Source of the DNA: Negadavirga shengliensis
GTDB taxonomy: Bacteria > Bacteroidota > Bacteroidia > Cytophagales > Cyclobacteriaceae
Direction: 5' to 3'
DNA: 64,000 bases
Assembly (NCBI RefSeq): GCF_042652345.1
Contig: NZ_JBHSJJ010000017.1
Location: forward strand, 1-64,000
In this document: piece by piece, positions 42,980-51,322 of the stretch
Position numbering within the stretch: position 1 is the first letter of the stretch
Layout: the number at the start of each line of letters is the position of its first letter
Notes under the pieces: generated by a model
What the model was told of the DNA's origin: nothing
The model's input: only the letters and a program-made list of their open reading frames with translations
Databases searched by the model: none
Made by a program: the position numbers and the translations under genes

Positions 42980-43825
42980 ATGGGCCACAAACTGACGGAA
43001 AATGAACTGAATGCTTTGGTTTCCTTATTGGATGATTCGGATCAGGAGGTAAAAGAACATGTACGGGACAAAATCATTTCCTTGGGAAACGAAGTGATCC
43101 CATTTTTGGAAAGGAAATGGGAGAGCAGCTTCAACCCCGAATTGCAGAAAGAAATTGAGGAATTGGTGCACGAGCTCCAAATTAACCTCATGAAACAAAG
43201 GCTTCACCAGTGGCATGCCTCCAAAGACAGGGATTTGCTTACCGGGTTATGGATTATCAATACCTATTTGTATCCGGAATTGGAATTTGAGGATTTGAAT
43301 GCCGCTATGCAGCAGATCTATTTCGAAGTATGGACTTCTTTTAACAGCGATTTGCCCGCATATGATAAGATAAGGATCATCAACAATGTGCTCTTCAATG
43401 ACCTGAAATTTTCCGCCAATACGAAGAACTTCCATTCTCCGGGTAACAACATGATAAAAAACGTGTTGGAAACCAAAAGGGGCAATCCTATCAGCTTATG
43501 TGCGGTATATCTTCTTGTGGCCAACAAGCTGGGCTTGCCCATTTATGGGGTAAACTTGCCCAATCTCTTTGTGCTGACCTATAAATCCGAAAAACTTGGT
43601 TTTTATATCAATGCTTTTAACAAAGGTTTGATTTTTACGCGCCAGGACATCCACAATTATCTGGAGCATTTGAGGATAGCGCCCAAACCGGAGTACTTTG
43701 AGCCCTGCGAAACCATTCATATCATCAGAAGGACGTTGAGAAACCTGGCTTTTTCTTTTGAAAAGATCGGGGAAATGGACAAGGCCAAAGAAGTCCAGCT
43801 TTTATTGGAAATCGTGGAAGCTTAA
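42980..43825 (+). CDS. Transglutaminase-like SirB1-type protein
   Basis: 281 residues from ATG 42980; the open frame reaches back into the preceding gene, but the protein starts sensibly with 'MGHKLTENELNALVSLLDDS'. The N-terminal third is a HEAT-like helical stretch. The rest is the Transglut_core2 domain: 'NNVLFNDLKFSANTKNFHSP' and 'ETKRGNPISLCAVYLLVANK', with the Cys as candidate nucleophile. Function unknown; often annotated SirB1. Its stop overlaps the convergent thioredoxin-like gene by three bases. Confidence 0.85.
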   Translation: MGHKLTENELNALVSLLDDSDQEVKEHVRDKIISLGNEVIPFLERKWESSFNPELQKEIEELVHELQINLMKQRLHQWHASKDRDLLTGLWIINTYLYPELEFEDLNAAMQQIYFEVWTSFNSDLPAYDKIRIINNVLFNDLKFSANTKNFHSPGNNMIKNVLETKRGNPISLCAVYLLVANKLGLPIYGVNLPNLFVLTYKSEKLGFYINAFNKGLIFTRQDIHNYLEHLRIAPKPEYFEPCETIHIIRRTLRNLAFSFEKIGEMDKAKEVQLLLEIVEA

Positions 43826-44400
43826 TGAAACCTGATATTGCAGCCTACTGCACGGGTGGTGGTGGGGCTTGGTCGTCTCCTGTTGAGAATATTTTGGATA
43901 GCAGCATCCAAATAGTGCACGGACGCGCTTTCGGCAGACTGGGCATTGTTGTCTATGGCTCCTTTATAGGCGACAGCGTAGCCGGTGGGCCCGGATGTGA
44001 GCACCACAGCTTCGGGGATTTTGGAAACGCCCATCATTTTTGTAACCGACTGGTCCGGGTCTGCAAGGAAGGGAAGGGTATAGCCTTTTTCTCTGGCCCT
44101 TTGCCCCATTTTTGTAGTGCTCTCATCTTCCCCCTGTCCGGTGTGGGGGTTAATGAAGGCGAAGGCAACGGATTCAGCCGAGAATTTTTTTTGCAGCTCC
44201 AATACCCTGTCTTCGTAAAGTTTGGAGAAGGGACAGCCCACGCTGGAAAAAACGATGACAATGGCCTTCGAATCCCTATGTTGTTCAAGGGAAAACCCCT
44301 TACCTGAAACCACATCCATCAGCTCAAAATCAGCTATTCGCTGGCCTAAAAGAGGGGCAGCCATCAGACACAGGGCAGTCATTAACACTAACTTGTTCAT
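43822..44400 (-). CDS. Exported thioredoxin-fold (peroxiredoxin-like) protein
   Basis: 192 residues from the ATG at 44400, with a signal peptide 'MTALCLMAAPLLGQ'. 'IVIVFSSVGCPFSKLYEDRV' is the AhpC/TSA-like active-site loop with a single Cys (C-P-F-S instead of CxxC). 'PFLADPDQSVTKMMGVSKIP' with cis-Pro follows. The type is a periplasmic redoxin that cannot form a CxxC disulfide, so a one-Cys mechanism or another role is expected. Confidence 0.82.
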   Translation of the reverse strand: MNKLVLMTALCLMAAPLLGQRIADFELMDVVSGKGFSLEQHRDSKAIVIVFSSVGCPFSKLYEDRVLELQKKFSAESVAFAFINPHTGQGEDESTTKMGQRAREKGYTLPFLADPDQSVTKMMGVSKIPEAVVLTSGPTGYAVAYKGAIDNNAQSAESASVHYLDAAIQNILNRRRPSPTTTRAVGCNIRFH

Positions 44401-44438
44401 TGCAAACAGCGGTTTAGCAACAAAGATAATCAAAACCT

Positions 44439-45068
44439 TCACCAAATGGTGTACGTGAGAATCGTATCATTTTCCACCTCCACTTTCACCAGATAATGGT
44501 GATCGGCAAATCCCGAATCATAGACCTTGCCTTTGATGGTAGTGCTGTCCTTACGGAAAGGCTGAAGCAGGATGTTTTTCCTGAGGCTGATCCCCTTTCT
44601 TCCCTGACACTTGAAGATGGTTTCCTTAGCGGACCAAGCCATGGTATAAAGAAAAGGGTCATTTTCCAGAAATTCCATTTCTTCCATATCCAGGTATTTG
44701 GGGCCGAGCTTGACCGTTTTTTCCCTGATCTTTTCCAGGTCAATCCCCACAGGCATCTCTTTATGAAAAATGGCCGCAGCCATATTTCCCGTATGGGTAA
44801 GGGACACATGGCCATACCCGTCCATCGGATGGGATTTTCCATGATGGTCTTTATAAAACCCCGGATAAGGCAGCTGGATGGTTTCCAGAGCGGATTTAAT
44901 GGCCATTCTCGCTCCTTTCCATTCCATTCTTTTTTGGGGATGACTGATATTAGCGAAAGACAATTTTTCCCGAAAACTTAAAAATTCCAACGATGCGCCG
45001 TTCTGCTCTTGAATATTGTTTACAGCAAACGCAGACAAAGGACTGATTTTTTCTATTTTTGTTCGCAT
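44439..45068 (-). CDS. 4'-phosphopantetheinyl transferase superfamily protein
   Basis: 209 residues. 'PVGIDLEKIREKT' (Mg-binding G-I-D) and 'MAWSAKETIFKCQGRKGI' (W-x-x-K-E) are the Sfp-type signature, and 'YGHVSLTHTGNMAAA' is the preceding His motif. It would transfer phosphopantetheine from CoA to carrier proteins. The start is divergent from the WD40 gene, with overlapping leader sequence. Confidence 0.88.
   Translation of the reverse strand: MRTKIEKISPLSAFAVNNIQEQNGASLEFLSFREKLSFANISHPQKRMEWKGARMAIKSALETIQLPYPGFYKDHHGKSHPMDGYGHVSLTHTGNMAAAIFHKEMPVGIDLEKIREKTVKLGPKYLDMEEMEFLENDPFLYTMAWSAKETIFKCQGRKGISLRKNILLQPFRKDSTTIKGKVYDSGFADHHYLVKVEVENDTILTYTIW
45054..45061 (+). promoter_or_regulatory. 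-7 box of the WD40-divIVA-folB unit
   Basis: TATTTTTG is an exact TAnnTTTG, 44 bases before ATG 45106. It lies within the first codons of the divergent phosphopantetheinyl transferase gene. Confidence 0.4.
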
Positions 45069-45105
45069 ATTTACCCAAAATAGTGAGCTTGGTGATAAAA
45101 TACAT

Positions 45106-46023
45106 ATGCAATATATGTCAAAAATTCAAGTAAATAAACTTCATACCCTTACAGGCCACAATCATTCAATTTTCGCACTGACGGATGGGATTGCCCCTCA
45201 CATGTTTTATACAGGATCCGGAGATGGTATGGTGGTGGAGTGGGATCTTTCTCAACCCGGGGATGGCAGGCTGCTTGCAAAACTACCGGCTTCTGTATAT
45301 GCACTTTGTGTGGACAGAAAGCAGGGTATATTGTATATAGGCCAAAATTTCGAAGGGATCCATGCGATCGACTTGGAGAGCAAACAGGAAATCTGGTCTT
45401 TGAAAATCACTTCAAATGCCATTTTTGATCTAAAAATCGTCGGAAATCTGTTGTTGGCTGCCACCGGTGACGGTGTCTTGGTGGTTTTGGACCTAAAGGA
45501 ACGCTCCCCTCTGAAACACATCAAAGTAAGCACAGAAAGTCTGAGGGTCTTGGCGATGGATCCTTCCCATTCGCAATTGGCAATAGGCTCCAGTGACCAC
45601 ACCGTAAAAGTTTTTTCGCTTAAAGACTGGGAGCCGGTGGCCCTTTTGGCCGGACACACCAATTCGGTTTTTGCCCTGGACTTTTCCCCTGACGGAAAGG
45701 TGCTTATAAGCGGAGGGAGAGATGCCCATTTGAAGATTTGGGATACAAACGGTTTTGGCGAGATCCAAGATATCGTGGCACATATGTATGCAATCAATTA
45801 CCTGTCTTTTCGTGATGATGGCAGATATTTTGTAACTTGTAGCATGGACAAATCCATTAAGTTATGGGATGCCCGCGAGTTTAAACTATTAAAAGTCATT
45901 GATAAAGCCAGACATGCAGGTCATGGGACCTCAATTAACAAAGTGAAATGGACGGCTTACCATCAGCAAATCGTAGCGGTGAGCGATGACCATACCATTT
46001 CCGTCTGGGAAATAGAACTTTAA
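45106..46023 (+). CDS. WD40-repeat protein
   Basis: 305 residues from ATG 45106 (ATG 45115 also possible). About seven beta-propeller blades are seen. The clearest are 'LLAGHTNSVFALDFSPDGK' with 'GGRDAHLKIWD', and 'DDGRYFVTCSMDKSIKLWD'. No signal peptide, so cytosolic and probably a scaffold for protein contacts. Followed after four bases by the DivIVA-domain gene. Confidence 0.88.
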   Translation: MQYMSKIQVNKLHTLTGHNHSIFALTDGIAPHMFYTGSGDGMVVEWDLSQPGDGRLLAKLPASVYALCVDRKQGILYIGQNFEGIHAIDLESKQEIWSLKITSNAIFDLKIVGNLLLAATGDGVLVVLDLKERSPLKHIKVSTESLRVLAMDPSHSQLAIGSSDHTVKVFSLKDWEPVALLAGHTNSVFALDFSPDGKVLISGGRDAHLKIWDTNGFGEIQDIVAHMYAINYLSFRDDGRYFVTCSMDKSIKLWDAREFKLLKVIDKARHAGHGTSINKVKWTAYHQQIVAVSDDHTISVWEIEL

Positions 46024-46027
46024 CCCT

Positions 46028-46912
46028 ATGAAGATAACACCTTTGGACATTCGTCAGAAGTCCTTTGAAAAAAAAATCAGAGGATATGATAAAGATGAAG
46101 TAAATGCCTTTTTGACTTTTCTGTCCCAAGAATGGGAGAAAATGATGGAAGAGCGAAACATGCTTCAGATGAAATTCGAGCAAGTGGAGCGGGAGGCTGC
46201 CAAATTGCGGGAAGTGGAGGAGTCGCTTTTCAAAACCCTTAAGACAGCGGAAGACACCGGCGCCAGTATTATTGAACAAGCCAACAAAACCGCCGAGTTG
46301 ATCCTGAAGGAAGCGCAGATGAACGCGGATGCGCTGAGCGCGGAATCCAAAAACAAGGCCAAAAACACGGTGGAAGAGGCAGAATCACAGGCCAAAAACA
46401 TCATAGAGGATCTTAAAGAGGATATTTCCGTGCTGGTGGAGAACTATGAAAGACTGATGACCCAGCGGGAAAATCTTCTGAAGAACCTGAAAACGCTGGC
46501 CACCGGTACCCTGGACAATGTCAAAAGTTCCCAGGAGATTTTTAATGACGTGGATATTTCCGTCCATTCCAAAGCTGTTAAGGAGCTGCAGCGCAAAGAA
46601 AAGGCTTATTCAAGTATGGGAAGAAAGCAACAGGCGGTCCAATTCGAGGAAAAGGATGAGATAACCGAGGAAGATAGGCGTGAAGACGACAGGAAGGCTG
46701 AATATGTAGAAGAGCAGCCTGAGAAAGAGGCGCCCGCGGAGGAAAAACCTTTTGATGCAGAGAACCGCCGGGACTCCCCCGAGATCCCGGAAGAAGAGCC
46801 GGAGGGAAAATATGCCGAAAATGAAGACAAAGAGGAACCTTTGGACAGTTCCACCGGCGAAGATAAGGACAAGAAAAGGAAGTCGGGATCTTTTTTTGAC
46901 GAATTTGACTGA
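46028..46912 (+). CDS. divIVA: DivIVA-domain coiled-coil protein
   Basis: 294 residues. The N-terminal 'MKITPLDIRQKSFEKKIRGY' and 'DKDEVNAFLTFLSQEWEKMM' are the DivIVA/GpsB membrane-binding domain. Residues 40-190 form a coiled coil rich in E/K/A. The last 90 residues are a highly acidic, low-complexity tail ending 'KKRKSGSFFDEFD'. The predicted role is polar or septal scaffolding. The stop overlaps the folB start by one base (TGATG). Confidence 0.88.
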   Translation: MKITPLDIRQKSFEKKIRGYDKDEVNAFLTFLSQEWEKMMEERNMLQMKFEQVEREAAKLREVEESLFKTLKTAEDTGASIIEQANKTAELILKEAQMNADALSAESKNKAKNTVEEAESQAKNIIEDLKEDISVLVENYERLMTQRENLLKNLKTLATGTLDNVKSSQEIFNDVDISVHSKAVKELQRKEKAYSSMGRKQQAVQFEEKDEITEEDRREDDRKAEYVEEQPEKEAPAEEKPFDAENRRDSPEIPEEEPEGKYAENEDKEEPLDSSTGEDKDKKRKSGSFFDEFD

Positions 46913-47277
46913 TGGGTAGGGTTGCACTTGAAGGAATAGAGTTTCATGCCTATCATGGCGTTTTTTCCGAAGAAAAAAAACTGGGAAACCGGTTTACGGT
47001 AGATATCCAGGTGGATACGGATTTTCACCGGGCCATGATCGATGACGACTTGAAATATACGGTGGATTATTACAGACTTTACCAGATAGCCAAGTCCCAC
47101 ATGCAGGAACCGGTGAAATTACTGGAACACCTGGCGCATCTGATGGTCCAGGATATTTTGAAGATTTACCCGAATCTGATAAAGGTCCGGGTAGTGATCA
47201 AAAAACATAATCCTTCCCTGGGAGGCGTGGTGAATTATTCCGTGGTGGAAGTGAAGTATCCGGACGATTACCAATAG
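46912..47277 (+). CDS. folB: Dihydroneopterin aldolase
   Basis: 121 residues. 'VALEGIEFHAYHGVFSEEKK' (with the E-x-x-x-Y-H-G motif), 'YTVDYYRLYQIAK' and 'LLEHLAHLMVQDIL' are FolB motifs; Glu and Lys active-site positions are present ('RVVIKKHNPSLGGVV'). It makes 6-hydroxymethyldihydropterin for folate synthesis. Coupled to the DivIVA gene by a one-base overlap. Confidence 0.93.
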   Translation: MGRVALEGIEFHAYHGVFSEEKKLGNRFTVDIQVDTDFHRAMIDDDLKYTVDYYRLYQIAKSHMQEPVKLLEHLAHLMVQDILKIYPNLIKVRVVIKKHNPSLGGVVNYSVVEVKYPDDYQ

Positions 47278-47292
47278 TTACTGTTTCCGGTA

Positions 47293-47754
47293 ATGTATAC
47301 AAAAAACCAGGTTAGCAAAACAAAACAGGCATTCTGGACGATTTTCGGCCAATATCTCAAGCCGGTGCCTTCAGCAGAGGGAGCCAAAGTCCAATGGCAG
47401 AACTATAAGACCGGAATCAAAAAGATATTTTTCAGAATGCGTGCCGAGAAAGATTTTGCTTCTATAAGCATAGAGATCACCCATCCCGATCCTGATGTCA
47501 GGGAGCTTTTTTTTGACCAGTTCGAGCAGTTCGGAAAATTGCTGGAGATGGAAACCGGGGAAAGCTGGGAATGGGAAAAGGAGGCGGTGGATGAATACGG
47601 CGGTGCCCTGAAGCGGATAGGAAAAAGGCTGGAAGGGGTAAATGTCATGAACGAAGAGGACTGGCCAGCCATTATTTCTTTTCTTAAACCAAGAATTATA
47701 GCACTGGACAGATTTTGGGCCAACGTCAAATACGGATTTGAAGGATTGGTTTAA
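47293..47754 (+). CDS. DUF4268 family protein
   Basis: 153 residues. 'KTKQAFWTIFGQYLKPVPSA', 'IKKIFFRMRAEKDFASISIE' and 'NEEDWPAIISFLKPRIIALD' match the DUF4268 family. No membrane or signal sequence. Function unknown; elsewhere the domain is fused to or found near nuclease-like proteins. It is 15 bases after folB and meets the A-type Fe-S gene tail to tail with a four-base overlap. Confidence 0.82.
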   Translation: MYTKNQVSKTKQAFWTIFGQYLKPVPSAEGAKVQWQNYKTGIKKIFFRMRAEKDFASISIEITHPDPDVRELFFDQFEQFGKLLEMETGESWEWEKEAVDEYGGALKRIGKRLEGVNVMNEEDWPAIISFLKPRIIALDRFWANVKYGFEGLV

Positions 47755-48065
47755 AGATCATGCCTTTTGGGAATGCCGGCGTTGGTGAAGGTAAAGCCCC
47801 GTGCATCATTTCCTTCGTAAAAATCCACCTGCATACCCATCAGAAACATCACATGTTTTTTTTCTACGAGCACGGAAATGCCCTCGAAATCGAATATTTG
47901 GTCTCCTTCTTTGGCTTTGTCAAATCCCAATATATAAGACATGCCGCCACAACCACCCCCTTTAATTCCCAACCGCAGTGAATAGTCTTCCGGGATGTTT
48001 TTATGCGCCATGATGTTTTTGATCTCCTCAAGTGCCTTTTCAGTGATTTTTACAGGAATTAACAT
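47751..48065 (-). CDS. A-type (HesB/IscA-like) Fe-S protein lacking the C-terminal Cys pair
   Basis: 104 residues from the ATG at 48065. 'VKITEKALEEIKNIMAHKNI' and 'LRLGIKGGGCGGMSYILGFD' are the IscA fold with the first ligand Cys. Canonical carriers end with CGCG; here the matching region reads 'DARGFTFTNAGIPKRHDL' without any Cys. It therefore keeps only one of the three usual ligands and may bind a cluster by another geometry or as a dimer, or act otherwise. Confidence 0.85.
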   Translation of the reverse strand: MLIPVKITEKALEEIKNIMAHKNIPEDYSLRLGIKGGGCGGMSYILGFDKAKEGDQIFDFEGISVLVEKKHVMFLMGMQVDFYEGNDARGFTFTNAGIPKRHDL

Positions 48066-48097
48066 GTTGGATAAATGCTTTTTGCCGTTGAATGGTT

Positions 48098-48105
48098 CAA
48101 AAATA
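48098..48105 (-). promoter_or_regulatory. -7 box of the A-type Fe-S gene
   Basis: TATTTTTG on the minus strand, 32 bases before the ATG at 48065; an exact TAnnTTTG. Confidence 0.4.
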
Positions 48106-48142
48106 AAACATAAAATAGGTGGGCACATAGCATAACTCTACA

Positions 48143-48150
48143 TAATTTTG
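48143..48150 (+). promoter_or_regulatory. -7 box of the 48177 gene
   Basis: TAATTTTG is an exact TAnnTTTG, 26 bases before ATG 48177. It is divergent to the box at 48098. Confidence 0.4.
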
Positions 48151-48176
48151 GATATTGAACCCGAAATCTGAAAAGC

Positions 48177-48698
48177 ATGGAATACATTATGGATCTTTTA
48201 AAAGTTATACTTCCTGCAGGATTGGCCATCTATGGCATGTATATCGTGGCAGTGTCATTTTTGAAAAAGGACAGGGAAATGAAGTGGATGGAACTGAAGA
48301 CCAAAAATACGGAACTGGTGTTGCCCATTAGGTTGCAGGCCTGTGAAAGACTCTGCCTCCTTTTGGAAAGGATCATGCCCAATAATCTGGTAAGACGCGT
48401 GAATGACCCTACCTATACAGCCGGGGAACTCCATAGCAGGCTGGTTTCAGAAGTGAGGAATGAGTTTAACCATAACTTATCCCAACAGGTTTATTTTTCA
48501 GACGAAGCTTGGGAGGGGGTGCGGAATGCCGTGGAACAGGTGATCTCTATCATCAACCGGGCTTATCAGGAAGTGGATGCCAATGCGAAGAGCATAGAAT
48601 TGGCCAAACATATCTTCCAAATTTCCCTGCAGCAGAAAAATGATTTTGTAGCGTTGGCCTTAAAGACAGTCAAGTCGGAAATAAGAGTTTATTTCTGA
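48177..48698 (+). CDS. Membrane-anchored protein of unknown function (DUF7935-like)
   Basis: 173 residues. One N-terminal helix ('VILPAGLAIYGMYIVAVSFL') is followed by a helical cytosolic domain beginning 'LVLPIRLQACERLCLLLERI'. Such proteins are widespread in Bacteroidota without known function. It has its own promoter box and no obvious operon partner. Confidence 0.75.
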   Translation: MEYIMDLLKVILPAGLAIYGMYIVAVSFLKKDREMKWMELKTKNTELVLPIRLQACERLCLLLERIMPNNLVRRVNDPTYTAGELHSRLVSEVRNEFNHNLSQQVYFSDEAWEGVRNAVEQVISIINRAYQEVDANAKSIELAKHIFQISLQQKNDFVALALKTVKSEIRVYF

Positions 48699-48883
48699 TA
48701 AATTGCCGAGAAAACCGGGATCACTATGGAAATAATCCAGATAATTGGGAAGAGGAACGAAGAAAAAAAGTCGAACGTGGTGGAATTTGCTGCATGACGC
48801 ATATTGAAAAGATTAAAATATGCCGTAACATTAGGTATAAGGAAGCGGGTGATTAGTTGTATTAGAACCAGTATAACTATCAA
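48689..48883 (-). CDS. Possible small membrane protein
   Basis: 64 residues with two hydrophobic segments ('MIVILVLIQLITRFLIPNV' and 'FLFPIIWIISIVIPVFSAI'). It meets the preceding gene tail to tail with a ten-base overlap. Arguments for: strong hydrophobic pattern in a gap. Against: no recognised family, no clear leader. Could be a chance frame in A/T-rich DNA. Confidence 0.35.
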   Translation of the reverse strand: MIVILVLIQLITRFLIPNVTAYFNLFNMRHAANSTTFDFFSSFLFPIIWIISIVIPVFSAIYQK

Positions 48884-49155
48884 GTATACTTTAACCGCGG
48901 TAGATAGGAACTTGGATGCAAATGCTCACCTGCTTATACCCTGAAGTCATACCTCATCGTGAAATGTCAACCTCACAAACGAATGTTTGCGGACACCTAT
49001 AAAAAATAGAGAAACTGAGAGTAAATGGCACGTTTAGTTTTTTTCTAATGCTACACCCTAATATAAAAAAGCAAAAAACCTATCCGGTTTTTCGGGGAGC
49101 CATTTCTTGTCAACGCTTGACAAAAAATGTATCTTGGTCGCTTTATTCAGCGAAT
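48884..49155. other. Low-GC region upstream of the AlbA_2 gene
   Basis: About 270 bases, A/T-richer than the neighbouring housekeeping genes. No gene, terminator or exact promoter box is visible. It probably marks the left edge of an acquired segment reaching to 50893. Confidence 0.35.
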
Positions 49156-50487
49156 ATGCCCGAAACACAAAACATAGAATACAAAAGTGCTTGGCGGGAC
49201 GAATACCTAAAATGGATATGCGGTTTTGCCAAAGCGAATGGGGGTACTATTTTTATCGGAAAAGACGACAAAGGCAAAGTGGTTGGCGTGGCCAATGCCA
49301 AAAAGTTGTTGGAAGAAATTCCAAATAAAGTGCGTGATGTTTTAGGAATTTTGGTTGAAGTAAATATACACGAAAGCAAACAGGGCGAATATCTTGAAAT
49401 TGCTGTAGAACCTTATCCCAATGCAGTCAATTACAAGGGGCAATATCATTACCGAAGCGGAAGCACAAAACAAGAGCTAAAAGGTGCTGCATTGGACAAG
49501 TTCCTGTTACTGAAAAAAGGCAACCTTTGGGACGGTGTTCCCATCCCAAAGGTTTCTGTAAAAGACTTGAAACAGGAAGCGTTTGAGTTTTTTCGCAAAC
49601 GGGGTTTTAAAAACAAACGCCTTTCGGAAGACAGTTTAACCGATAGCAATGATCATTTGCTTGAAAATCTGAAACTCATTGAAAACGGATATTTGAAACG
49701 AGCCGCCATTTTGCTTTTTCATCCCGATCCCGAAAAATTTGTGACAGGTGCGTACATCAAAATCGGGTATTTTGAAACGGACGCTGATTTACTTTTTCAA
49801 GATGAAGTTCACGGAAACTTGTTTGAACAGGTTGAAAAAACAATGGAAATTTTGTTTGCTAAGTATTTCAAAGCGTATATCAGCTATGAAGGAATACATC
49901 GTGTTGAAACATTTGAATATCCTGAAGATGCCGTCCGGGAAGCAATATTGAACGCTGTTGCCCACAAAGATTATTCGGGCTACACGCCTATTCAAATCAG
50001 CGTTTACAAAGACAAAATTATGATTTGGAACGAAGGACAGTTGCCGGAAAATTGGACAATGGAAAAATTGACGACAGGCAAGCACCCGTCAATTCCTTAC
50101 AATCCTGACATTGCCAATGCTTTTTTCAGAAGTGGTTATATTGAAGCGTGGGGACGTGGATTTTTAAAAATGACCGCTCAATGCCTTACAGCAGGACTTC
50201 CCAAACCGCTTTATTATTACGAAATGTCGGGGTTTTGGGTAGTTTTCAGAAAAGATATTTACAATGCAGAATATTTAGAATCGCTTGGACTGAACGACAG
50301 ACAAGTGAAAGCGGTTTTGTACACAAAAGAAAAAGGTAAAATCACAAACAGCGACTATCAAACATTGAACGACATTTCAAAAAGAACGGCCACAACAGAA
50401 CTTACCGAATTGTCAGACAAGTTTAAGGTCCTTGTTAAAACAGGAACTTCGGGAGCGGGAATTTCCTACAAAGTAGTCGGGCAATAA
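49156..50487 (+). CDS. AlbA_2-domain (Schlafen-like) ATP-binding regulator
   Basis: 443 residues from ATG 49156 ('MPETQNIEYKSAWRDEYLKW'); an open frame to 49048 exists, but this start matches the family. Residues 5-110 are the AlbA_2 domain ('ICGFAKANGGTIFIGKDDKG'). Residues about 280-370 are the HATPase/RecG-like C-terminal region ('VREAILNAVAHKDYSGYTPI', 'GYIEAWGRGFLKM'). A short winged-helix stretch follows. Such proteins are common on mobile and defence-related islands. The lower GC and a 20-bp tandem repeat across the stop codon fit acquired DNA. Confidence 0.88.
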   Translation: MPETQNIEYKSAWRDEYLKWICGFAKANGGTIFIGKDDKGKVVGVANAKKLLEEIPNKVRDVLGILVEVNIHESKQGEYLEIAVEPYPNAVNYKGQYHYRSGSTKQELKGAALDKFLLLKKGNLWDGVPIPKVSVKDLKQEAFEFFRKRGFKNKRLSEDSLTDSNDHLLENLKLIENGYLKRAAILLFHPDPEKFVTGAYIKIGYFETDADLLFQDEVHGNLFEQVEKTMEILFAKYFKAYISYEGIHRVETFEYPEDAVREAILNAVAHKDYSGYTPIQISVYKDKIMIWNEGQLPENWTMEKLTTGKHPSIPYNPDIANAFFRSGYIEAWGRGFLKMTAQCLTAGLPKPLYYYEMSGFWVVFRKDIYNAEYLESLGLNDRQVKAVLYTKEKGKITNSDYQTLNDISKRTATTELTELSDKFKVLVKTGTSGAGISYKVVGQ

Positions 50488-50540
50488 TGGGGCAAAAAGG
50501 GCAATAATGGGGCAAAAGTTGGGCAATAAAGGCAAGAAAG
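50479..50540 (+). repeat. 20-bp tandem repeat across the AlbA_2 gene stop
   Basis: GGGCAATAATGGGGCAAAAA (50479-50498) is followed by a copy differing in the last base (50499-50518) and, after two bases, a third degenerate copy at 50521. The TAA stop lies in the first copy; 20 is not a multiple of three, so copy-number change would alter the C-terminus. Confidence 0.75.
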
Positions 50541-50600
50541 TTTTCGCATTTATCAATGCCTTATATCATTATTTGTGAATAATTCGTATTAAATAAACAC

Positions 50601-50739
50601 ATGAAATCGAGCATGAAGGAATCGTCACACGGAGGGAGATTATCTATCATGCGAGATTCTCCCGAATCAGTTCGGGACAAGCTATCCCGACCTGAGGTGC
50701 GGGACAAGTTATGACCATTGAAAAACAAAATATAGACAA
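50601..50739 (+). repeat. Start-codon-abutting repeat, unit C1
   Basis: 139 bp from ATGAAATCGAGCATGAAGG to the tail TTGAAAAACAAAATATAGAC before the next unit's ATG. It encodes a 37-codon mini-frame (MKSSMKESSHGG...) ending in TGA before the tail. The middle holds CCCGAATCAGTTCGGG and a related dyad. Confidence 0.75.
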
Positions 50740-50893
50740 ATGAAATCAAGCATGACGGAACCGTCACAAACTGGGATGCCCCGATAGCCCCGATAGCTAT
50801 CGGGGGGGGGAAACATGCGAGATTCCATGCCTGCATGCTGAAGTGCATTACGGCACGCAAGCATGTGGCCTATTAAGAACAAATTATAATCAT
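50740..50893 (+). repeat. Start-codon-abutting repeat, unit C2
   Basis: 154 bp from ATGAAATCAAGCATGACGG to AATTATAATCAT directly before ATG 50894 of the YkvA-like gene. A palindrome (CCCCGATAGCTATCGGGG) interrupts the mini-frame. The 3' half (CATGCCTGCATGCTGAAG... to GCATGTGGCCTATT) is nearly identical to unit B at 4576. Confidence 0.75.
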
Positions 50894-51322
50894 ATGAAAA
50901 GAAGAGAGGAATATCAACGCATCCTGGAGAAAGCCAAACTGCTCTATTTAGAGAAAGCGGCGAGGATTGCATCCTGTGATAAAAAAATCAGGAAACTGAT
51001 TGAACGGGTTATGCTCAAGTGGCAGGAGCTGGCTGCGAGCCCATTGTTTATGGAAACCAGATTTCAAATCGAGGTTTTTATCAGAATGCTGCGGGCCCAT
51101 CTGAATAAAAGTTATTCAGGCCTATCCAACAGATCGCTGGCCTTGCTGGTTTTGGGCCTTTTCTATTTCGCCCTTCCGCTGGACATGGTACCGGATTTTA
51201 TCCCGTTTGTAGGTTATGTGGATGACCTGTCGGTATTGCTTGCCATCTATAAAAGCCTCCAGGCCGATATACTCTTGTTTTTGGAATGGGAAAAAGCCAA
51301 ATCAACCGCTGAGCCACGATGA
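50894..51322 (+). CDS. YkvA family (DUF1232) protein
   Basis: 142 residues from ATG 50894. 'LALLVLGLFYFALPLDMVPD' followed by 'FIPFVGYVDDLSVL' is the DUF1232 signature (PxDxxPDxIPxxGxxDD). N-terminal half helical and basic. Function unknown. The leader and the start codon are provided by repeat unit C2. It overlaps the next gene by four bases (ATGA). Confidence 0.88.
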   Translation: MKRREEYQRILEKAKLLYLEKAARIASCDKKIRKLIERVMLKWQELAASPLFMETRFQIEVFIRMLRAHLNKSYSGLSNRSLALLVLGLFYFALPLDMVPDFIPFVGYVDDLSVLLAIYKSLQADILLFLEWEKAKSTAEPR

